Assembly: GCA_001282665.1 (NCBI GenBank)
Contig: LN874944.1
Span: forward strand, 124,001-188,000
Direction of reading: 5' to 3'
Length of the DNA: 64,000 bases
Source of the DNA: Clostridiales bacterium mt11
Lineage (GTDB): Bacteria; Bacillota; Clostridia; Tissierellales; Tepidimicrobiaceae
Made by a program: the position numbers and the translations under genes. Below the pieces are notes generated by a model. That model was not told where the DNA came from and did not search any database. It worked only from the letters and a program-made list of their open reading frames with translations. Below, piece by piece: positions 34,726-43,319 of the stretch (position 1 is the first letter of the stretch; each line of letters opens with the position of its first letter).

Positions 34726-36584
34726 GTGAAAACAATACAAGAAATCAAGGACCAAAAAGGGGTCCAGGTCCTATGGGGGGGATGGGAGGTAATTTTGAGA
34801 AGCCCAAAGATTTTAAAGGAACTTTTTCTAAGCTTTTAAATTATCTAAAACCCTATAGATTAAAACTTATTATAGTCATAATATTTGCCGTTGGAAGTAC
34901 CATTTTTTCAATAATAGGACCAAAGATATTGGGTAAAGCAACTACTTCCATATTTGAAGGATTACTATCTAAAATATCTGGAGTGGAAGGCGGAGGAATA
35001 GATTTTGGGTATATAGGACATATAATATCGATTTTAATAGGGCTTTATCTACTATCTGCACTATTTTCCTTTATACAAGGTTTTATAGTGGCAGGAGTAG
35101 CGCAGAAGGTATCCTATAATTTAAGAAGAGAAATTTCCCAGAAGATAAATAGACTACCCCTTAAATATTTTGATTCCGTTACTCATGGAGATGTCCTATC
35201 GAGGGTTACAAATGATGTGGATACAGTAGGACAATCACTAAATCAGAGTATGAGCCAAATAATAACTTCGGTTACTACTGTAGTAGGTATTTTAATTATG
35301 ATGGTATCTATATCATGGCAAATGACTGTTGTTGCTCTTTTAACATTACCTATATCCATGTCCTTCGTTATGATTGTAGTAAAGAGATCACAAAGGTATT
35401 TTAAGACACAGCAGGAGTCCCTCGGTCAAGTTAATGGACATATAGAAGAAGTATATGGTGGACATAATATAATGAAAGCATTCAATGCTGAAGAAGAGGC
35501 AGTAAATAAATTTAGGGCAATTAATACAAAATTATATGACTCCGCTTGGAAAGCTCAATTCTTATCAGGTCTGATGCCTCCTATTATGAATTTTATAGGT
35601 AACTTAGGCTATGTGGCAGTTTCAATTTTAGGTGGGTGGCTTTCTATTAGAAAGACTATAGAAGTAGGAGACATTCTTTCCTTTATTCAATATATAAGAA
35701 GTTTTAATCATCCTATAGTTCAGGTAGCTCAAATTGGTAATGTACTGCAATCTACAATTGCTGCGGCTGAAAGGGTGTTTGAGTTCTTAGGAGAAGAGGA
35801 AGAGACTGAAGAGAATAAAACGCCTGTGAAACTTGAAGAAGTAAAAGGAAGGGTTACTTTTGAAAATATTAAATTTGGATATGATGAGGATAAGACCATA
35901 ATAAAGAATTTTTCTGGAGATATAAAACCAGGTCAAAAAGTTGCTATAGTTGGACCTACAGGAGCAGGGAAAACCACCATAGTAAAACTTCTTATGAGAT
36001 TTTATGATTTAGATGAAGGTAGGATACTTATCGACGGTCACGATATAAGGGATCTTACAAGAGAAGATTTAAGAGATAATTTTGGAATGGTACTCCAAGA
36101 AACATGGCTTTTCTCTGGTACCATAATGGAAAATATAAGGTATGGAAGATTAGATGCCACAGACGAGGAGGTAATGAAGGCGGCAGATGCTGCTTATGCC
36201 CACAGGTTTATACAAACCCTACCCGATGGATATAATATGATCATAAACGAAGAAGCCGATAATATTTCCCAAGGTCAAAAACAGCTTCTTACTATTGCAA
36301 GGGCAATACTTTCGGATCCTAAGATACTGATACTCGATGAAGCTACATCTTCTGTGGATACGAGAACAGAAGTCTTAATACAAAAGGCAATGAAAAATCT
36401 AATGGAAGGAAGAACTACTTTTATAATTGCCCATAGATTATCAACTATAAGGGATGCAGACCTAATCCTTGTAATGAAAGATGGGGATATTATAGAGCAG
36501 GGAAATCATGAAGAACTTCTTAAAAATCATGGTTTCTATTGGGAACTCTATAACAGTCAATTTAATAATTCGGAGGTTTCTTAA
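34722..36584 (+). CDS. Heterodimeric ABC exporter, consensus-site subunit (pair 2)
   Basis: This 620-aa partner of the preceding gene starts at an ATGA overlap. It has a Gly/Pro-rich N-terminal tail (GPKRGPGPMGGMGG), six membrane helices and an ATPase domain with Walker A GPTGAGKTT, signature ISQGQ and active Walker B ILILDEATSSVD. Sequence similarity to the pair-1 genes suggests the two exporter pairs are old duplicates. It ends at a terminator, closing the marR operon. Confidence 0.92.
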   Translation: MSENNTRNQGPKRGPGPMGGMGGNFEKPKDFKGTFSKLLNYLKPYRLKLIIVIIFAVGSTIFSIIGPKILGKATTSIFEGLLSKISGVEGGGIDFGYIGHIISILIGLYLLSALFSFIQGFIVAGVAQKVSYNLRREISQKINRLPLKYFDSVTHGDVLSRVTNDVDTVGQSLNQSMSQIITSVTTVVGILIMMVSISWQMTVVALLTLPISMSFVMIVVKRSQRYFKTQQESLGQVNGHIEEVYGGHNIMKAFNAEEEAVNKFRAINTKLYDSAWKAQFLSGLMPPIMNFIGNLGYVAVSILGGWLSIRKTIEVGDILSFIQYIRSFNHPIVQVAQIGNVLQSTIAAAERVFEFLGEEEETEENKTPVKLEEVKGRVTFENIKFGYDEDKTIIKNFSGDIKPGQKVAIVGPTGAGKTTIVKLLMRFYDLDEGRILIDGHDIRDLTREDLRDNFGMVLQETWLFSGTIMENIRYGRLDATDEEVMKAADAAYAHRFIQTLPDGYNMIINEEADNISQGQKQLLTIARAILSDPKILILDEATSSVDTRTEVLIQKAMKNLMEGRTTFIIAHRLSTIRDADLILVMKDGDIIEQGNHEELLKNHGFYWELYNSQFNNSEVS

Positions 36585-36613
36585 AATCGTACAGATGAAA
36601 AAATAAATAATTT

Positions 36614-36648
36614 AAAAGTTGGTAACTAATGTTACCGACTTTTTTTAT
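36614..36648 (+). terminator. Intrinsic terminator after ABC pair 2
   Basis: AAAAGTTGGTAAC pairs with GTTACCGACTTTT (one wobble) around TAAT, followed by TTTTTT. Confidence 0.87.
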
Positions 36649-36706
36649 AGTTAGGATTATAATCTTATATAAAAATAAGGATTTAAAAAGATCTAGGAGG
36701 ATTAAT

Positions 36707-37933
36707 ATGTGTAGGTATTTTGATATAAAAGATAGGGTCTACGATATAACCAAAAAATACCCAGAAACTATAGATGTATTTGTGGCTAATGGATTTAATA
36801 AGTTTGCTGATGAGGATATGAGAAAATCAATGGGAAAGATAATTTCCTTGGAAATGGTGCTTAAGAGTAAAAAGCTTGATATAAAGACATTTACTCAAAA
36901 ACTTATAGAGGTAATAGAGCAAAATAGAAAATCAATAGATGAAACGCTAATATCTCAGACAGAAATTCAAGAGGCAGATATAAGGATTGATGGGATACTT
37001 CCTTGTCCTGTAAGAGTACCTCTAATGGAAGCATTTAATAAATGGATGAAGGAAGAAGGAAGTAAACTAGATTTAATCGTTGATTATGAACTTAAATCGG
37101 CTTCTGGGGGAGTTGATTGGATAAAGAAGGATATAGAGAAAGCCAAGTCTGAGGAGGATTTATCCGATATATTCATATCGGCAGGATTTGATTTATTCTT
37201 TGATGATAAACTAATGGGTAAATATAAATCCAAAGGCATATTTGAAGATATGATGGATTTTGATAGATTAAATGAAGATTTTGATACCGAATATATGAGT
37301 TTAATAGACCCGAATAGGGAATATTCAATAATTGGAGCAGTACCAGCAGTATTTCTTGTAAATATTGAGGAACTAAAGGGAAGGGAAATGCCTAGAAGTT
37401 GGGAGGATATTTTTAAAAGGGAATTTGAAAATTCTGTGAGCTTGCCTATTGGGGACTTTGATTTGTTCAATGCCATATTATTAAACATATATAAACGATA
37501 TGGAGAAGAGGGAATTATAAAATTAAGAAAATCCATGTTAAAGGGTATGCATCCTTCTGAGATGGTAAAATCCCATAGAGCAGTGGAAAGACCAGCAATA
37601 ACTATTATGCCATATTTCTTTACCAAGATGATTAAAAAAGACGGTCCCATGATAGCGGTGTGGCCACAAGATGGAGCCATTATTAGTCCCATATTTTTAC
37701 TTTCAAAGAGGTCTAAAAAGGATAAACTAAAGCCCTTTGTAGAACTGTTCTCATCAAAGGAAGTAGGAGAAATACTTTCCCACAACGGTAAATTTCCAAG
37801 TACCAATCCAGAGGTAGATAACATGATACCAAAAGGGCAAAGATATATGTGGTTAGGCTGGGATTATATTCAGGAAAATGATATAGGAAGATTAATTAAG
37901 AGATGTGAGAAGATATTTCATAATTCTATTTAG
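36707..37933 (+). CDS. DUF1858-type domain fused to a cytoplasmic solute-binding-like protein
   Basis: This 408-aa protein begins with a ~65-residue DUF1858-like domain (ITKKYPETIDVFVANGFNKF ... MRKSMGKIISLEMVLKSKKLDIKTF). The rest, from about residue 105 (IDGILPCPVRVPLMEAFNKW), resembles a type-2 ABC solute-binding protein of the iron/thiamine kind, but there is no signal peptide. I chose ATG 36707 because AGGAGG lies just before it; the longer frame from 36629 overlaps a terminator. It forms an operon with a P-loop NTPase and a lone ABC ATPase and may bind a metal, oxyanion or cofactor inside the cell (inference). Function unknown. Confidence 0.75.
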   Translation: MCRYFDIKDRVYDITKKYPETIDVFVANGFNKFADEDMRKSMGKIISLEMVLKSKKLDIKTFTQKLIEVIEQNRKSIDETLISQTEIQEADIRIDGILPCPVRVPLMEAFNKWMKEEGSKLDLIVDYELKSASGGVDWIKKDIEKAKSEEDLSDIFISAGFDLFFDDKLMGKYKSKGIFEDMMDFDRLNEDFDTEYMSLIDPNREYSIIGAVPAVFLVNIEELKGREMPRSWEDIFKREFENSVSLPIGDFDLFNAILLNIYKRYGEEGIIKLRKSMLKGMHPSEMVKSHRAVERPAITIMPYFFTKMIKKDGPMIAVWPQDGAIISPIFLLSKRSKKDKLKPFVELFSSKEVGEILSHNGKFPSTNPEVDNMIPKGQRYMWLGWDYIQENDIGRLIKRCEKIFHNSI

Positions 37934-37943
37934 GAGGGTTAAT

Positions 37944-38648
37944 ATGAATTTAGCTACATTTTCAGGTCCTCCTTCATCGGGGAAGACCTCAATTATTTTG
38001 AAGGTAATAGAAGCTTTAAAGCAGAGGGATATTACTGTAGGTGTAGTCAAATTTGACTGTCTATATACAGATGATGATATTTTATATGAAAAAGCAGGAG
38101 TACCTGTAAAGAAAGGGCTATCAGGTTCCCTTTGTCCAGACCATTATTTTGTATCCAATATTTCAGAAGTGGTAGAATGGGGTATAGATAAAAACTTAGA
38201 CTTATTGATTACGGAATCTGCTGGACTATGTAATAGATGTTCTCCTTATATAAGGGATATTAAATCTATTTGTGTTATAGATAATCTATCGGGAATAAAT
38301 ACTCCTAAAAAGATAGGACCTATGCTTAAATCAGCGGATATCGTTGTTATCACCAAAGGGGATATAGTATCCCAAGCGGAGAGGGAAGTATTTACATCTA
38401 AAGTGAATTCTGTGAATCCAAGGGCAATTACTATGCACATAAATGGTTTAACAGGACAGGGAGCTTTTGAGTTGAGTACTTTAATATATGGTGAAAATGA
38501 GGATTTAAAAACGGTGAAAGGAAAAGAGCTAAGATTTCCTATGCCTTCCGCATTATGTTCTTATTGTCTAGGGGAAACAAGGATAGGAGAGGCATATCAG
38601 ATGGGAAATGTTAGAAAGATGAACTTAGGTGGCGAAGATGATGAATAA
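37944..38648 (+). CDS. Cysteine-rich P-loop NTPase (HypB/CobW-like)
   Basis: This 234-aa protein has Walker A GPPSSGKTS (8-16), a Cys motif CNRC at 96-99 in the switch region (ESAGLCNRCSPYIRD), the TKGD nucleotide-specificity motif at 137-140, consistent with GTP binding, and a second CSYC motif at about 205-208 near the C-terminus. Such NTPases with paired cysteines (HypB, CobW, UreG) load metals onto enzymes, so a metallochaperone role is likely. ATG 37944 follows GGAGGG. It overlaps the next gene by 8 bp. Confidence 0.78.
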   Translation: MNLATFSGPPSSGKTSIILKVIEALKQRDITVGVVKFDCLYTDDDILYEKAGVPVKKGLSGSLCPDHYFVSNISEVVEWGIDKNLDLLITESAGLCNRCSPYIRDIKSICVIDNLSGINTPKKIGPMLKSADIVVITKGDIVSQAEREVFTSKVNSVNPRAITMHINGLTGQGAFELSTLIYGENEDLKTVKGKELRFPMPSALCSYCLGETRIGEAYQMGNVRKMNLGGEDDE

Positions 38649-39654
38649 TATATTGAGTGGAATTACAATAAAGGAGTTAAAAGGAAAATACCCTTTCGTT
38701 ACGGATTACTTTGATGATAACAAGTTGGATATTCATGGTTATGAAGATATGACATTTGAGAAGTATTTAAACCACTTTACAGAAGAGGAAGTAGAAGAAT
38801 GGGCTATTGATATTGAAAGATTAGCAAAGAACCTAGTAGAATATATTGATCAAATGATAGAATTTTTAGGGATTAAGGAAGATAAGAGAATAGAGTCTTT
38901 AACCATATTAGCAGGAAGGGACAAATCAGGAATTAGAGAAGGGTTTGAAAAGATAACTATAAATAGATCAGAAATCATATCCATAGTAGGACCTACTGGT
39001 TCTGGTAAGAGTAGGCTTTTAGCAGACATAGAATGGGCAGCCCATGGAGATACACCAACTGAAAGAACTATATTGATAAACGGAGAAATTCCAGACAAAA
39101 AATGGAGGTTTTCTTCAAACAATAGACTGGTAGCTCAACTTTCACAAAATATGAACTTTGTGATGGATTTAACCGTCTATGAGTTTTTAGAACTCCATGC
39201 ACAGAGTAGAATGGTAGAGAAGCAAAAGGAGATTATTAAAAAAATAATAGAATCAGCTAATGAATTGGCGGGAGAGAAGTTTAAATTGGATACACCGATA
39301 ACTAGTCTTAGCGGTGGACAGTCTAGGGCATTGATGATAGCGGATACAGCTATATTGAGCTCATCACCTATAGTATTAATAGATGAAATTGAAAATGCAG
39401 GTATAGATAGGAAAAAAGCATTAAATTTATTGATAAATAGCAATAAAATAGTTTTAATGGCAACCCATGATCCAACTTTAGCTTTAATAGCAGATAGGCG
39501 AATCGTCATAAAAAATGGAGGAATAGTTAAAGTAATGGAAACCAGTAAGGAAGAAAAAGAGGTTTTAGTAGAACTGGAAAAGGTGGATAGGATAATCCAA
39601 AACATGAGAAATGATTTAAGAGAAGGTTTGACAATTGACAGCCTCTTAATTTAA
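38641..39654 (+). CDS. Stand-alone ABC ATPase with an N-terminal helical domain
   Basis: The 337-aa product has an N-terminal ~85-residue segment (LKGKYPFVTDYFDDNKLDIHGYEDM) that resembles the DUF1858/ScdA-N type also seen on the first gene of the cassette. It is followed by an ABC ATPase with Walker A GPTGSGKSR, signature LSGGQSRAL, Walker B IVLIDEIENAG and H-loop ATHD. No permease is encoded nearby. ATG 38638 or 38641 both fit the AGGTGG site; I use 38641. It overlaps the NTPase gene by 8 bp, so the three genes are tightly coupled. It may act as an ATP-driven insertase or conformational switch rather than a transporter (inference). Confidence 0.75.
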   Translation: MNNILSGITIKELKGKYPFVTDYFDDNKLDIHGYEDMTFEKYLNHFTEEEVEEWAIDIERLAKNLVEYIDQMIEFLGIKEDKRIESLTILAGRDKSGIREGFEKITINRSEIISIVGPTGSGKSRLLADIEWAAHGDTPTERTILINGEIPDKKWRFSSNNRLVAQLSQNMNFVMDLTVYEFLELHAQSRMVEKQKEIIKKIIESANELAGEKFKLDTPITSLSGGQSRALMIADTAILSSSPIVLIDEIENAGIDRKKALNLLINSNKIVLMATHDPTLALIADRRIVIKNGGIVKVMETSKEEKEVLVELEKVDRIIQNMRNDLREGLTIDSLLI

Positions 39655-39702
39655 ATCTTTATAGTGGTAGGAAAGGGTTGTTGGAATGTTCATATTATTC
39701 AA

Positions 39703-39956
39703 GATTGACTTTATATGTTAAATTTAGTATAATTATAGTTAACATATGAGAGAGGGTGTATCGATGATTTTATTTCTTGCTAAGTAATAAATTTTTACAT
39801 GCACATTATAGCGTCCACAACGGATAGTCTATTTTGTTGTGTCTTTTAGCAAGAAATCTTTTTCGAATATAACATTGGCATTTGAAGATGATTTTATCAT
39901 CTTTTTTTATACCTTTTTTGCTGAGAGATTCTCTCAGCATTTTTTTATGGAGGTGA
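39703..39956 (+). repeat. Attenuator leader, copy 1 (orphan; 254-bp direct repeat of 51316-51570)
   Basis: This non-coding block is nearly identical to the leader of the ABC-F gene at 51316-51570. It contains a strong promoter (TTGACT 39705-39710, 17 bp, TATAAT 39728-39733), a 7-codon leader ORF, a stem joining TTTCTTGCTAA to TTAGCAAGAAA, a terminator (AAGATGAT/ATCATCTT, 39885-39903) and a second terminator (GCTGAGA/TCTCAGC, 39920-39938). No resistance gene follows it here: the reading frame after GGAGGTGA stops at once. It is likely the relic of a second cassette. Confidence 0.9.
39764..39787 (+). CDS. Leader peptide MILFLAK of attenuator copy 1
   Basis: ATG ATT TTA TTT CTT GCT AAG TAA follows AGAGAGGGTG. 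Its codons overlap the left arm of the leader hairpin, so ribosome stalling on it would change the fold. An identical peptide occurs at 51377. Translation is inferred. Confidence 0.55.
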   Translation: MILFLAK

Positions 39957-40122
39957 ATTTAAATGTAGCTAATTTATTGGAAATGAAAACGACTATAAAT
40001 TGTGAGTGAAGGATAATTATAGCTATAGTCTTCATATATTGTTGAATATTAACTGTATTTTAGATACAATAAAAATAAGTAGTGTATATATATGGGAATT
40101 AAGGAGTAGGGAGGGGATTTAG

Positions 40123-40827
40123 ATGGCTGCCATTTTAATTGTTGAAGATGAATTGATGACTGCTAAGGGGTTGGAGGTTATAATAAGTTCAATAGATAGT
40201 AAAATAAATGTTACTATAACTGGATATGCTAAAGAAGCCTTAAGTTATGCGAAAAAAAATTATTATGACATGTTTATGCTTGACATTCAGTTACTAGACT
40301 ATTCGGGACTTGAATTAGCTAAAGAAATAAGGGATATAGATAGATATAAACTAACTCCTATTGTATTTATTACTGCTATTCCAACTAGGGAATTTATGGC
40401 GTTTAAAGAAATACATTGTTATGATTATATAGTAAAGCCTTTTAAAGAAGAGAAAATAAAATCTATATTAGAAACCATAATCAATTATGGGATAGTAGAA
40501 AAGGAAGTCTATCTAAAATTAAATCAGAAAGAATATTCTTACCTTATAAATCAGGATGAAATTATTTACATTGAATCTCAAAATAGAAAAATATTTATAG
40601 CAACAATAAACGAACAGATAGAGTTATGCACATATACTTTAAAACAATTGATGGACAAGTTAAATACTAATTTTGTCCGATGTCATAAGGGATATATAAT
40701 CAATATGGATTATATTGAAAAAATTGATAAGAGCAATGATGATATTTATTTAAGATATGTAGAATTGCCTATACCGTTAGGTAGAAAATACAAAGACTGT
40801 GTAAGAGGTAAAAACTTATGGGATTAA
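40123..40827 (+). CDS. LytTR-family response regulator (agr system 2)
   Basis: This 234-aa protein has a receiver domain (AAILIVEDELMTAKG; phospho-acceptor in MFMLDIQLLDYSG; FITAIPTREF; VKPFKEEK) and a C-terminal LytTR domain (EIIYIESQNRKIFI; NFVRCHKGYIINMDYIEKIDK). It is the AgrA-like half of the second quorum-sensing locus. GGGAGGGGATT precedes the ATG. The 3' end overlaps the kinase start by 10 bp. The ~165 bp between the attenuator relic and this gene hold no other ORF. Confidence 0.92.
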   Translation: MAAILIVEDELMTAKGLEVIISSIDSKINVTITGYAKEALSYAKKNYYDMFMLDIQLLDYSGLELAKEIRDIDRYKLTPIVFITAIPTREFMAFKEIHCYDYIVKPFKEEKIKSILETIINYGIVEKEVYLKLNQKEYSYLINQDEIIYIESQNRKIFIATINEQIELCTYTLKQLMDKLNTNFVRCHKGYIINMDYIEKIDKSNDDIYLRYVELPIPLGRKYKDCVRGKNLWD

Positions 40828-42092
40828 TGGGGTTAATTATTATGGCTATGTTTGATATTATAGCTTATATTTTAGTATCAAGAAAGATGATAGGTTATAA
40901 GAACGTAGACAAATTTAAGTGGATCTTTTCTTTATTATTATTTTCATTTGTTATGGCTTTATCTAGGCAGTATTTAGTAACTCAATATTATATAGTTATA
41001 ATAAGCGGTTTCCTTGTATGTACTATGTTTTTTATTCTTTATAGGAAGAGAATAATTGAAATTATATACATGTACTTGTTTAGTACTGTTATTATATTAT
41101 TGATTCAATTTATCGTGGCTTCTTTGCTTGAATTATTAGGCGGTGACCTAGAATATTCATTTATTAATGGACTTGTTAATCAAAGTATTACATTGATTTT
41201 AATTTCCATCATAGTCAAATATATACCGATTAGTATAATGTTTGACTATCTATTTGCTAAAAATAGAGTATTTAAATATTTGCTATTAAATATTTTTGTT
41301 ATATTGATTTCTGTTTGGTTTTATTGGCTAATTGATATGGATGGCATATTAAATAATATAATAGGTATTTTTATTTTATCTACAGGTATGATATATATTA
41401 ATCTAATTATGCTAAGAGAAGAAATAAAGAGGGAGCATGAAGAAAAACAAATGAAAATCTATGAAGATTATTTACCAGTTATTGATGAATTGATGGTTAA
41501 ATTAAGAGCTAAACAACATGAATTTGATAACCACATCCAAGCATTGTATATGCTTGGGTTAACAAATACAAATTACGAAGATTTTATGAGTTCCATGAAA
41601 GCTTATATAGATGAATTAAAATATAGTAATGATTTATCAGACTTAATTAAGCTTGATAATAAAATATTAGCAGGCTTTCTATATAGTAAGATAAAAAAAG
41701 CTAAGGAAATAGGCGTAGAATTTGAAATCATTATAGAAGATTATGGATTTAGGTCGCAATTAAAGGATTATGAATTGATAGAAGTTGTTGGTAATTTAAT
41801 AAACAATGGATTTGAAACGGAGGCTGTAGATAACGTTGTTGTACTGAAATTAAAAAAAGAAAAAGATATGGATATTATAGAAATTAGAAACAAGCATCCA
41901 TATCTAGAATTAGATTATATTACCAAAATGTTTAATAAAGGTTTCTCCACTAAATCTAATATTAGTAGAGGTTATGGTTTATGTAATATTAAAAAGATTG
42001 TGAATAGATATAATGAAGAAATAGAAGTATTTAATGAAAAATTTGGTGAAGATAATTATATAGTTTTTAGAATATTATTTAGTGGGAAGTGA
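40818..42092 (+). CDS. GHKL sensor histidine kinase, AgrC-like (agr system 2)
   Basis: This 424-aa membrane kinase has about six hydrophobic segments in its first 200 residues, then the phospho-acceptor region KLRAKQHEFDNHIQALYMLGL, a GHKL ATPase domain (ELIEVVGNLINNGFETEA) and GYGLCNIKKIVNRYNEEIEV. It is presumed to sense the peptide encoded by the agrD at 42075-42230. Its last 18 bases overlap the 3' end of that agrD gene on the opposite strand, so the two transcripts converge. Confidence 0.9.
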   Translation: MGLMGLIIMAMFDIIAYILVSRKMIGYKNVDKFKWIFSLLLFSFVMALSRQYLVTQYYIVIISGFLVCTMFFILYRKRIIEIIYMYLFSTVIILLIQFIVASLLELLGGDLEYSFINGLVNQSITLILISIIVKYIPISIMFDYLFAKNRVFKYLLLNIFVILISVWFYWLIDMDGILNNIIGIFILSTGMIYINLIMLREEIKREHEEKQMKIYEDYLPVIDELMVKLRAKQHEFDNHIQALYMLGLTNTNYEDFMSSMKAYIDELKYSNDLSDLIKLDNKILAGFLYSKIKKAKEIGVEFEIIIEDYGFRSQLKDYELIEVVGNLINNGFETEAVDNVVVLKLKKEKDMDIIEIRNKHPYLELDYITKMFNKGFSTKSNISRGYGLCNIKKIVNRYNEEIEVFNEKFGEDNYIVFRILFSGK

Positions 42093-42230
42093 ACTTTTTA
42101 TAGAGTTTGGACATTCAGGTTCACCCCATAATAAGAAACAAGCTGTATTAGAAGCTGCTAGTGGTGCTAATGCAATGAGCAATTGACATAATAATTTAAA
42201 TGGTTTTTTTATGATTGACTTTTTTTGCAT
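42075..42230 (-). CDS. agrD: AgrD-like autoinducer peptide precursor with cysteine core (agr system 2)
   Basis: This 51-aa ORF is read leftward from ATG 42230 after AAAGGGGG. It has a basic N-terminus (MQKKSIIKKPFKLL), a hydrophobic stretch (CQLLIALAPLAA), the core ACFLLW and the tail GEPECPNSIK, matching the AgrD plan. Cys31 with the next four residues (CFLLW) would form the thiolactone ring, with AgrB cutting before GEPECP. The gene overlaps agrB by 35 bp and the convergent kinase gene by 18 bp. It was too short and too overlapped for routine gene calling. Confidence 0.87.
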   Translation of the reverse strand: MQKKSIIKKPFKLLCQLLIALAPLAASNTACFLLWGEPECPNSIKSSLPTK

Positions 42231-42783
42231 AAACTTGAACCCCCTTTCCAACTAACATTTGTAGAGACTGTAATGTTATAACCCATATAGAATTAATAAT
42301 ATATGGGTTTTTATGTGTAAAAACGTATATTAAGAAATGAATACATATTGTTATTACACTTATTAGTTTAAATTGTCGTATTTTTTTATATGAATAATCA
42401 GGTCTAGAATTTCCACAGATTGGAGCGAGCGTAATAACAGTAAGTATAGAAAATGCAAATAATGTAATTAGTATAAATTTATTAAGTACAACATAATTTT
42501 TTAAAAAAATAGAGGTATAAAAGAAAATTGAGCTAAAGATTATACATCCCTTATATGTACTGAAGTGTAATCCTCCTGTAAATAACCTAATAGTTAATAA
42601 AGTTAGAGTTGAATAAATAAAATCATTTATTTTTCCCAGCATTAAAAATAGAATAAATAAAATAATAAACTTTGAAAGGTCACCTATAATAATTTCTAAC
42701 GAATATTTTACTTTTATACTATCGGGTTCAGACAAGTTAAATTTATTCTTAAAATATTTATGTAGTTTCTTAATAAGAAGCAT
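42196..42783 (-). CDS. agrB: AgrB-type membrane peptidase (agr system 2)
   Basis: This 195-aa protein has the AgrB active pair in LFTGGLHFSTYKGC (His73 and Cys80, seven apart) and about five membrane segments. It is encoded on the minus strand, opposite its response regulator and kinase, an unusual arrangement compared with the colinear agrBDAC at 13584. Start ATG at 42783 follows AGGAGAT; an extended -10 box TGATATAAT lies about 40 bp upstream on the minus strand. It processes the AgrD at 42075-42230. Confidence 0.92.
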   Translation of the reverse strand: MLLIKKLHKYFKNKFNLSEPDSIKVKYSLEIIIGDLSKFIILFILFLMLGKINDFIYSTLTLLTIRLFTGGLHFSTYKGCIIFSSIFFYTSIFLKNYVVLNKFILITLFAFSILTVITLAPICGNSRPDYSYKKIRQFKLISVITICIHFLIYVFTHKNPYIINSIWVITLQSLQMLVGKGVQVYAKKVNHKKTI

Positions 42784-42852
42784 ATTAATCTCCTAAATGT
42801 ATTTTTAAAAAATTATATCATAAATAATGACTATATTAGTATTAAATCGATA

Positions 42853-42902
42853 AACGACATTTTAATAGGTATGTATAACAAGTTTTTATTAAAAATGTCG
42901 TT
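42853..42902. promoter_or_regulatory. Inverted repeat upstream of agrB2
   Basis: AACGACATTTTAAT (42853-42866) pairs with ATTAAAAATGTCGTT (42888-42902) over a 21-nt loop. The motif ATGTCGTTCAT at its right end recurs in the palindrome at 44287-44323. It lies upstream of the minus-strand agrBD promoter and could be the operator for the LytTR regulator at 40123. Confidence 0.45.
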
Positions 42903-42935
42903 CATATCTATATAAATGCTTTTTATCTAAGTCCA

Positions 42936-43178
42936 TTGTTTTATAAAAAGAGGCTTGATAATATTTTCATACAGAGTATCGATGGTAAGTTTAAGGAGTT
43001 AAAAGTAGTATATTATAATCCAACTAAACTTACCATGTGTGAAAACATAGTAAGTTCCTATGAAGTTGATGGAGATGATATTAAAAATTATTTTTTAATA
43101 TCAACATATATTAAGTTAAATGCTGAAATGGTAATTGAATATTATTCATTGAGAGATATATTATTATTGTATTCTTAG
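42936..43178 (+). CDS. Hypothetical protein (weak)
   Basis: This 80-aa frame starts only at TTG and has no clear ribosome binding site. The sequence (DNIFIQSIDGKFKELKVVYYN...) is not one I recognise. It is followed by a hairpin (ATATCCTAAG/CTTAGGATAT, 43185-43208) without a T-run. It may be a fragment of a larger gene or not a gene. Confidence 0.25.
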   Translation: MFYKKRLDNIFIQSIDGKFKELKVVYYNPTKLTMCENIVSSYEVDGDDIKNYFLISTYIKLNAEMVIEYYSLRDILLLYS

Positions 43179-43319
43179 CAATAAATATCCTAAGGACACT
43201 TAGGATATTGTAAAATAAGTTAACTCGTTTTGTTAGTTAAAAATTACAAATATAAAAACTTCAGCAATTATGTTAACTTATCATTAATACCGAAAAAAAT
43301 TAAGATAGAAGGATAACAT

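Noticed and set aside
39703..39956. Transposable element or group II intron fragment
   Set aside because: No transposase, terminal repeats or intron domains; the promoter, leader ORF and terminators show it is a resistance-gene leader.
42093..42186. Plus-strand reading frame after the kinase gene that looks like a protein fragment (GHSGSPHNKKQAVLEAASG)
   Set aside because: It is the exact antisense of the agrD gene on the minus strand, which has a ribosome binding site and the expected AgrD layout.
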